Below are positions 56,130-64,000 of a DNA stretch of 64,000 nt, one piece after another. The notes beneath the pieces were generated by a model. That model was not told the origin of the DNA. It was given only the letters and a program-made list of their open reading frames with translations, and did not search any database. The number at the start of each line of letters is the position of its first letter. Within the stretch, counting starts at the first letter, position 1. The position numbers were made by a program, and so were the translations under genes. The stretch covers positions 124,001 through 188,000 of the forward strand of contig JANFAH010000059.1 of the NCBI GenBank assembly GCA_024663395.1, given 5' to 3'. This DNA comes from Pisolithus tinctorius (Eukaryota > Basidiomycota > Agaricomycetes > Boletales > Pisolithaceae).

Positions 56130-57535
56130 ATGCCAAAGGCACCCAAGCTCGCATACTACGCGGTCAGGAAGGGCCGCCAGCCAGGCATATACCTATCTTG
56201 GTAGGTGAGGTCGTTTCAGGAGGACCAACCCCAATTGAATATCCATCGAGGGATGACTGCTATGCGCAGGTGAAAGGCTTTGCCGGAGCTGTATTCAAAA
56301 AGTTCCCTACGGAAGCACTGGCAGAGACGTTCATGCATGCAGTGCCATGGGACGGGTTATCAGCACCATCAAATCATCAGCCCGCCTCGAGTACTTCTGC
56401 GGCTGTAGCAAGAGTTGCACCATCTACTGGTATACCTGACGCGGACGAAAAGGAGTTCGATGTCGTCTATTGCGATGGCGCGTGTAAAGGAAATGGAGCG
56501 ACCGGCTCCAAAGCCGGTATAGGGGTGTGGTGGGGCCACAACGATCCCAGGTATTTCACTGACGTCAATCTGTCTCCTCGTACTGTTGCATTTCCGTTAG
56601 AAATTTGTCGGAACGGTGCCCAGGAGATCAGACGAACAACAGGGCTGAGCTCATAGTGAGAGTATCCTACTTTGCGTGGCATGACCTGACTGTTCCAGGC
56701 CATCGTGCGCATCCTGGAAACGACGCCACCGCTGAAGCGCAAACTCCTGATCAAAACTGATTCGCAATACTCCATCAGATGTCGACGCATTTCGTTTCAC
56801 AGTGATGATATGCTCATCATTCCTTGCAGGCGTAACATCCTGGATTTTCAAATGGATGGTCAACGGATTCCGTACCTCAGACGGACAACCGGTGAAAAAT
56901 CGTCCTGTACTCAAGTACCTCGCGGCATTGCTTCACGCGCGGCACATAACTTCTCAGACCGTCGAGTTCAAGCACGTCCGAGGACATGTCGGACTTGAGG
57001 GCAACGAGGCCGCTGACCGACTCGCCAATATTGGCGTATTACAGCCTCCCCTCCCGGAGCGTGATTGGGAACAGCTAGAACAGAATGTGTCGAAAAACAT
57101 AAGACAGGAGGAAAAGCAACTGGACGAGGACCTTCAGGTACTACGATAGCGATGGACGTGCCAGCGCTCAATTGTGTTGTCGCAGGCATATGCAGATGGT
57201 CTATTGGATGACGATGAACTCGTGTGCCTGAGCAATACAAGCATTGGCAATACACAACCGCCACAGTCACCAACAAGGCCACCGGTCTCGACAACCTCAT
57301 CCACTGACGTCAACAGGAGCATCAGATCACCAAAGGCGACCATTCCAGCGATCGCGCATTCATCCCCCACCTCAGTCGTGCGGAAAGATGCAGAGCTGCA
57401 GGTACTTCCGATCACTTGTGATCTGTGTGATCCCTCCTGAATGACTCGAAACAGGACTATGCCTCCTGTCTCCTGAGCAATTCTCAGCTTGCGGCCGAGA
57501 TGGCAGCAGATGGCGAGTTCCCTTCGGATTATTAA
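56130..57535 (+). CDS. RNH1: Ribonuclease H1
   Basis: RNase H1 cleaves the RNA strand of RNA-DNA hybrids in nucleus and mitochondria. The model has seven exons with all phases closing. The N-terminal hybrid-binding domain reads YYAVRKGRQPGIYLSWDDCY then QVKGFAGAVFKKFPTEALAE. The catalytic DEDD set is visible: VYCDGACKGNG, NNRAEL, KTDSQYSI and GNEAADRLANIG, with the handle region WIFKWMVNGFRTSDGQPVKN and the basic FKHVRGHVG loop. A C-terminal extension of about 115 residues follows PERDWEQLEQN. It is Ser/Pro-rich and ends AAEMAADGEFPSDY. Start 56130 is the ATG directly before the conserved hybrid-binding domain, leaving no room for a mitochondrial presequence. Confidence 0.92.
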
Positions 57536-57894
57536 AGCCGTGGGATATGACTCCTGCTACCAAATGAATTGTGTACACGAGTGTAGCCCGTCTTATACTG
57601 TATCAGCCATGTTTGTGGGTACTATAGGTACCGTGGACAGTCACTTGTTTTGCCGTAAGTTCGTGCAGACGATGTACACGGTTTTGTTCGTGGCGTCCGA
57701 GTCAGAACTGTGATGTCCGTTACAACTTATGACTGTAGGTTGTTCCGAATCCTTGCGCTTGTTATTTCATTCACAGATTCATGACTCGCAGGCTTTGAGC
57801 TCCTCACGCATGCCCACGCCTCTCTTATTTCAGTAGAATTACCAGTGACCGTAGAAGCGAAACGACCTAATCTCCCTCCCCTCTTTTTACCACC
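57536..57894. other. Intergenic, no gene seen
   Basis: This 359-bp spacer lies between two plus-strand genes. It presumably contains the RNase H1 3' UTR and the NRAMP promoter. No motif stands out. Confidence 0.4.
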
Positions 57895-60172
57895 ATGTCG
57901 GTATCTGTCGTTCCCGAGGACAAGGACAAGCCCGAGCAGGTGTCGACCCGAAAAGGGGTCCACTGGTCTTCCATAGCGTATAACGTTGCTTGGCGAGTGT
58001 ATCATCACGCTCGAAAGCACACTGGCGTGGGCATCGTGTGCTCCGTCGCGTACTTCGATCCGTGAGTCGTCGTTTTCGAGGACCTTCACCTCCGTCGACG
58101 CTGACCCGTTTCAGCGGGAACTGGGGAGTTGATCTCCAGGCAGGGTCGCAGTTTGGATATAGCCTCCTGTTCTGCGTCCTCCTCGCTGGCCTGTTGGCAG
58201 CCCTTCTTCAGGTATCCTTCTTCGTTGCTACTGCTGGAATTATCGCGTTCATCAGAGACACCTTTTGGCAGGTCCTTGCTAGTCGTTTGGGAGTGGTAAC
58301 AGGCCTAGGTAACGAATCAATCTACATGTATATATATATTTCCCGCTGACACTTCTTAGATCTTGCATCTCATTGCAGACTTCTGCTCCATGACCGCCCT
58401 CGGCACAAGATGCTATGGCGTTGGGGCGTGCTATATCCGTTGTACGTCCTCTCGGAGATCGCCATCATCAGTACAGACCTAGCGGAGATGCTCGGGTCTG
58501 CTATCGCCCTTGTCCTTCTCTTTCCATCACTCCCTCTTTGGGCAGGCGTCTTGTTGACTGCCTCTGACGTCATGCTTCTTTTGGCATTTGACAATCCGCT
58601 GAGGACGAGACCTGTCAAAATGTTCGAGTACCTGATCACCGCACTGGTATGTACCCGTCTAGCGCACATGTTCTCCGCTTCCGAGATCGGGTTGGTGACA
58701 TGTAAAACAGACCCTCGCCGTGCTCATCTGCATGGCGATAATCATAGCACGCATCAATGTGGACTGGGCAGATGCGTTCAAGGGGCTTCTTCCGTCGAAG
58801 GCACTCTTCGAAAACGGCGCATTGTACACCAGTCAGTATCTATGGTATCTGTAACTTGATTTTCTGCCACTAAATACTATATTAGCCGTCGGTATCCTCG
58901 GGGCCACCATCATGCCGCATAGTTTGTTCTTGGGATCACACTTGGCCACACAAGACCGGATGGCTGAGGCACCTCTCAAGGAAGTTCATACACGCTCCGA
59001 ATCCGCCAGTTTTGAACCTCCGCAAGATAAGACTTTCCTTCAACGCTTGTACCACTTTGTCAAGCAGCCTTTGAATGTCTTCAGTTGTGACGGTTTACCC
59101 GAAGATAATGCGGACTATGAACCCACCACTAACACTCGACATGCCACGTTCTCGGAACGTCTGTGCATCCACTGTAGACGACTTCTTGGAGTGTTTCGTT
59201 CCGAAGAGTCATATTATCCAGCCAATGTATTGACACACGCAAATAGAGAGAATAACCCTTTGCCATTCGTTCGGGCACACGTTTACCATGGCATGGTCGA
59301 CATGATAATCAGCTTGCTAGGTTTCGCTGTCATCATCAATGCCTTGTGCGTCTGATGGCTATGGATATATCGGCATCATGCTCATATTCTTCACCAGAAT
59401 TCTCGTTCTTGCCAGTGCTGTCTTCTATTACGGATCTGGTGCCCGGGGTTCGATGGCTCCTGCAAGCTTATTTGACGCCCATACCCTTATTAGGGACACT
59501 ATCGGAAGGCGTAAGTTGGCCAACATTGCGTAAGTTCGCTTGGTTTTTAACATCTGCACAGCTGCCGCTCTGCTCTTTGCCCTGGCATTGCTTGCCTCGG
59601 GCCAAAGCGCTTCCATAATTGCAACGCTCGCTGGTCAGAGCGTCTCTGAGGGTTTCTTGCACTGGAAAGTTTCGGTATGACTATCATTCCCAATTCCCTG
59701 TTGGCAACCATTTAATTAGGCGTTATATCAGCCCGTTCTCCGCCGCCTTATTACTCGGTTGCTGGGATTGGTCCCTTCGATGATCGTGGCTATCGCTGTT
59801 GGTCCGAATGGTATCAATGCGTTGCTTGTCGCAAGCCAAGTTGTCTTGTCCATCATCCTTCCTTTCATTACATTTCCTCTTATCTATCTAACGTCGACAT
59901 CTCGTTTCATGAAGGTTCGCAAATCATCACAACCATCATCTTCTGATGGGACAATGCCCCCCGATACGGACGCCGCTGAGACAGGCCCTCCAGCACTCGA
60001 GGCTGCTCCCAGGGACACCCGCGAGACGCCACGAGACCCAGAGACAGCTGACCAAGCAGAGTATGTTGACTTCAGCAGCGGGAAGATTGTGACTGCCGCA
60101 GGCACTTTGACTTGGCTTATCATTGTCTCTGCCAATGTTTATGCATTGGTTACCCTAGGCCAGGGCAACTAA
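57895..60172 (+). CDS. NRAMP-family divalent metal transporter (SMF type)
   Basis: This is a proton-coupled Mn2+/Fe2+ transporter of the NRAMP/Smf family. The model has nine exons. The family motif DPGN in TM1 (YFDPGNWGVDLQAGSQFGYS) is built across intron 1, and the second metal-site motif MPH sits in TM6 (ILGATIMPHSLFLGSHLATQ). TM3 reads EIAIISTDLAEMLGSAIALV and TM8-9 include LASGQSASIIATLAGQ. The loop after TM6 is long and Ser/Pro-rich, about 90 residues before ENNPLPFVRAHVYHGMVDMI. A second acidic/Pro linker (TMPPDTDAAETGPP...) precedes the last membrane span TAAGTLTWLIIVSANVYALV. Vacuolar or plasma-membrane location cannot be decided. Confidence 0.9.
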
Positions 60173-60426
60173 AATGTCGTCATCGTCGTGTAGATCTTCG
60201 TACTTTTGCCGCAATTGACGGGAGACTAAATACGGATAAATGTCGGTGTATCTTTAGGATTGAAAAAGTTGTTTCAACGCTACATTCACTTCAACACTAC
60301 AGCTAGATACTGTGACTACTCTGCACTATAATAACTCAATACGAAATTGTTTTGTTGGGAGCCTTCCATTGTCATTTTATATGAGTAGTGTTTTACACCT
60401 TCGTCTCAGTCTTGTGGTCGTGAGTT

Positions 60427-62409
60427 TCACCCGTTTCCGCCACATGTGCCCTGTGGAAAGGTCAGAACAACCATCTGCCGGAATGAATGAGAAGCTCCAT
60501 ACAGCGCTTCCTCTTTTAATTCCGTGTGATTCTTGACGCGTAAATAGATCATTGGGAGAGCGAAAATAAGGCCGCCTGCGGTCAAGCACCAAGAAGACAA
60601 GAAGATATTCATGTAGCTAGAGAAGCGTTGATTGATCAGGAGAGCGTATAAAAAAAACGAGGATAACACACGGAATGCCAACTGCATCTGCACGCCACAC
60701 GCCTGCAGCTCCGGCCGATTGAATTGATTTATCTGCGTGGTGCACTCATGAGATAAATCGCCACCAGCATGATCATGGGGTGGACCTACAGAAGCCTGTG
60801 AAGACGGCAAGCTTCGAAGGGTCGTTTGACATAGCCCCCATCAACCAGTATGCAGTCGTTTGCCACATTGCGTCGAAGAGACCACAGAAGATCATAAGCC
60901 AAACATGACCCAGGTATCCATGATCGTGGATATCCATCTTCTGTGTAAGAAGTGCTACTGACTCTCTAGTGTAAGTCCTGTAGACACGTTTTTTCTTCAG
61001 TTCGTTGGACAAAATGCGGCTTTAAGAAGATCGTACTTCTGATAAGAATATCCCCACGCGTTCACAATGAATACCATTGCGAAGAGGATGGCCCAGCCTG
61101 CAAAAGCCCGAGAACGTCGCTGACAACCTGCCTGGTCGAGGACCAGAGTACCGATCGCGAGCGAGCCCACAATTTGAGACAGCCAGTACACGAAATTATT
61201 CAGAGACCGTGCACGAATGTCAAATAGGGCCTGGTTGTAGTCGTTGAATTCTGCACAAAAGATAGCTCAGTAAGTGGGGAAACGTATGAGCGCAAATTGC
61301 TTACGCCATGTATAGAAATAATTGCTGGCATAGAACATGGGGAACAACAGCAAGATCATGGGATCAGTACGCAGTGCGAGCCAGAGACCATAGATCTCAG
61401 ACTTCCAAGATGGATGACGGTACGTCTCCACTTTCGTCCCGTCCGTCCGTATCATTTTTTTGGGATCAGCCATTAATCTCGGGATACATACCCCAATCAA
61501 GGTTAGGATCAAAAAGCCGATCTAGAATGTACACAGTTAGTAGGCAAAATAGAAGAAGGCTAAATCGGCGCACATATGTTCCATTTCCCACTTTTGAAAT
61601 AGAAGGTAGGTTCTTGTCAGTAGATAACTCTACCTATCGTAGTCGCAACTCACCTTGATTTGCCTGTGGACACCTTTATTGAGCAAGCCTCAGGGCCAAG
61701 CATAAATCACGCTTACCTCGGATTTGAAGTTCTGGCCAAGAGACACCGCAGCGCCTACGACACCTCCCAAGTTGAAAATAGCCCAGAAGACGCCTATGTA
61801 TTTACCCTTTTCCGCTTCCGTCGGGTAACTGAGCACCAGGGAGCCTTGTGCAGTCCACAAGAATGCCGCGCATATACCCAAAATAGCACCGGCAGCAACG
61901 ACAAAAGGTCCCGCAGTCGTCGGATGAATATTATCTGCGCTATTTTCCCCTTCAGTCAGCAGATTCCACCAGCTCCCCAATCTGCACATACAGGAAGGAG
62001 CCAATAAACAGTGCGTATCCCACGGTTCCAATCATCAACGTGTTACGAGGGCCCAAGGTATTGTTTATGGATCTGAAAAAGTGCGAGCATTCGAGTACGA
62101 ACGATCGTCGGAGTGGATGCTGACGCACCCGGCAAAAAACGAGAAAAATGCGAAGGTCGAATACAGCGCAGTATTGGCATTGGAGGCGGTTCGAGCATCT
62201 ACTTGGCCACCTCCGCCCAGTCCCGAGAGTGCATTAAACATACCCGGACACATGAAGCATACAAAACCCAGCATGCAAATCTGGAAGAGTGGATGGTAAT
62301 AAAACCCCAAAAAACCCTTGCGGCGTTCGGAGGCAACCTGTTCATCAGTATTAGAGCCCAGGTGGAGTGTCTTCTCGTCGTTGTTTTGTTCAGGTCTTGT
62401 TACTGCCAT
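60427..62409 (-). CDS. UNC93-like MFS membrane protein
   Basis: This is a multi-span membrane protein of the fungal UNC93-like/DUF895 group. The role is unknown in fungi. The start is 62409 (MAVTRPEQNNDEKTLH). TM1 is HPLFQICMLGFVCFMCPGMF, followed by the group signature NALSGLGGGGQVDARTASNA. Later segments are SINNTLGPRNTLMIGTVGYA, GAILGICAAFLWTAQGSLVL, GKYIGVFWAIFNLGGVVGAA, LILTLIGVCIPRL, DPMILLLFPMFYASNYFYTW and RARSLNNFVYWLSQIVGSLA. The last are GHVWLMIFCGLFDAMWQTTA and FLSSWCLTAGGLIFALPMIY. The gene has several short introns, not all bordered precisely here. The tail LKEEALYGASHSFR is polar. Confidence 0.75.
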
Positions 62410-62678
62410 GGTGGTTAAGTAGTAGACAATGGACGTAAGGGTCGGCTCCCTCCACCCTGACGCCCTAAATACTCACCTTACCTCCTAACTCCTAGTCGCT
62501 CCCCTTTCGTTTATCTTGCACTACACACGATAAGGGTAATTGCGATACTCATCAACAAAACAAAACAAGTATTTACAGGCCGATATAAATCAGTGTCCGT
62601 ATTAGACGGTGGTACAGGGCACTATAATTAGCTCCGCTTTTGCGATGCCTGGCGCGGTGTATTCAGGTTTTTGAAGGG

Positions 62679-64000
62679 TTAAATCAGGGGGCGCACACTC
62701 ACAAGGAATGCCATAAGCTGTTGATAACCGGGGTTACCTGGCTGTGGTGCGCCTGGCGGCAGGCTTGACATAGGAGGAGGAGACATCAATTGTTGCGCGG
62801 GCGGGGGTTGCATACCATATTGGGGCGCGGGAGGTTGCTGCGGGGGCTGTTGTGTTTGCGTCTGCTGAAGTAGAGCAAGGATATTCGCCGGCAATCCAGC
62901 AATGTTTGGAGTCTGGCCTGGTTGAGGTGTAATCTGGTTTTGCATTGTCGCGTACGGGTTTGATGCTGCTACTGGCATTGGGGGATAAGGGGGTACAGGT
63001 TGCTGCATCGAAGATGGCGGGGGTGGATAGTAACTTGGAGGTACAGTAGGCATCCCGAGGCTTGGTTGTACTGGTGCAGGTGCTTGTTGAGGGGGCACCG
63101 GAGGAGCACCACCATTTTGCGGCTGCTTGAGAGCTGCCAAAAGTTGCTGAACTTGCCGAGCTTGCTCTAAACGATCATCCATGCCACCCTGTAATGATAT
63201 GGAGCTCATGTGCAGTACTTGAAACTAACGACCACTTACTGTCTGAGTAACAGGTGTGGAGGGCACGGGTTGGCTGTGTGCGGCCGCAGTACTTGTTGGT
63301 TGATTATAACCGCTAGCCTGGTATGGAGGGCGACTGTCAAACCTGTCCGCACCATATCCACCACGTCCACCACCACGACCACCTCTTGAGTCTTCGTCGT
63401 ATCGCGGCCGGTCGCGGTCTCTCCCCCACTCATCTCGGCGGTCCCAACCATCATCGTGTCCACCACGGCCGCGACCTCTTCCACGACCCCTCCAACGACC
63501 ACGGAAACCGCGACCGCCATCTTCCCAATCACGACCACCCTCATACTTAGCTTCACGGCTATATTCAAACCATATGAGCGGATGGGTACGAGTGTAAAGG
63601 CGGGAAACGCTTCCATACCGTTGAGGGGTTGGAGTGACTTCGGATTCCTCCCACGCAAAAACAATATCCATGGTTCCGTCCTGTAAACCCTGATGACGAA
63701 GCCTGTCAAACGCATCCTCGCAATTCTGGGACGTCGATTAACGGAGGAGTCTGGAAAAACTTTTATGAACCATACCCTTATGTCAAAGTACTCCACATAA
63801 CATTGACTGACCATTTGTCAGGGCAGAATATAATTGCAGACAGAATGTCACTCACTCGGTCCGATCATCGACTGGACTAACCGATTTAACGTCTCCAAAC
63901 TGTTGGAATTTGCGCTTGACTTCGTGGTGATCGATTGGCTGGCGAGAGTCTTTCAAAGTGACGATAAGAAAGCCTTGAAATTGCTAGAGTCGCTCAATCG
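62679..64000 (-). CDS. RRM RNA-binding protein, RGG- and Pro/Gln-rich (5' end outside window)
   Basis: This is the C-terminal part of a nuclear RNA-binding protein; the start lies beyond 64000. Visible exons encode the last RRM: FQGFLIVTLKDSRQPIDHHE, VKRKFQQFGDVKSV, QCYVEYFDIRNCEDAFDRLR and GTMDIVFAWEES. They join over short introns ending near 63841, 63780 and 63720. An RGG/RDR region follows (WRGRGRGRGRGGHDDGWDRR, SRGGRGGGRGGYG). The last exon has a coiled stretch (DDRLEQARQVQQLLAALKQP) and a long Pro/Gln/Met-rich tail. The reading frame stops at 62679. A GTGAGT donor just before it and an acceptor near 62645 suggest a short final exon instead, shifting the end by a few residues. No family name can be fixed. 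Confidence 0.7.

Overview
The window is nuclear DNA from a filamentous basidiomycete, most likely an Agaricomycete. Genes are packed on both strands with 100-300 bp spacers. Nearly every gene is cut by many introns of 45-65 nt, and the best protein matches are housekeeping families in their fungal form. About 30 protein-coding loci can be supported. I saw no rRNA, tRNA, CRISPR or bacterial-type feature. Exon coordinates below were worked out by hand from splice signals, reading phase and conserved protein motifs. Most gene models close perfectly in phase; the exceptions are named.

Layout. 0-8 kb: a Cys-rich putative tail-anchored protein, mitochondrial 2-methylisocitrate lyase, an eEF2 lysine methyltransferase (EFM3/FAM86 type) and mitoribosomal protein mS45. 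8-18 kb: chaperonin subunit CCT7, the DNA-damage-tolerance helicase/ubiquitin ligase RAD5, the DNA-protein crosslink protease WSS1 (convergent with RAD5) and an MFS transporter. 18-27 kb: a MYND zinc-finger protein, prefoldin subunit 1, the U5 snRNP GTPase SNU114, calnexin and a roadblock (LAMTOR2-like) protein. 27-41 kb: the ubiquinone side-chain synthase COQ1, a 3-hydroxyisobutyrate dehydrogenase-family enzyme, an EF-hand secretory protein (SSP120-like), the giant trafficking protein DOP1 and a probable INO80 subunit IES4. 41-50 kb: ATP synthase subunit e, the histone chaperone HAT2/RBAP48, the ER protein RAMP4, the rRNA methyltransferase BMT5, mitoribosomal uL10m and the polyadenylation factor FIP1. 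49.5-55.5 kb is the only rearranged stretch: a decayed partial copy of an ING/PHD gene, an F-box gene with no in-frame AUG, a palindromic MITE-like element, the intact ING gene and a small Pro-rich ORF. 56-64 kb: RNase H1, an NRAMP metal transporter, an UNC93-like membrane protein and the 3' part of an RRM RNA-binding protein that runs off the right edge.

The genes do not form one pathway; this is an ordinary syntenic housekeeping block. The striking biology is in the gene architecture. RAD5 appears to need successive 5-nt and 3-nt exons to build its Walker A motif. WSS1 needs a 6-nt exon plus a GC-AG intron inside its zinc-protease motif. FIP1 appears to have a start codon split by an intron and a 13-nt exon. 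Four genes use GC-AG introns whose removal restores conserved residues. No clearly new multi-gene system was found.
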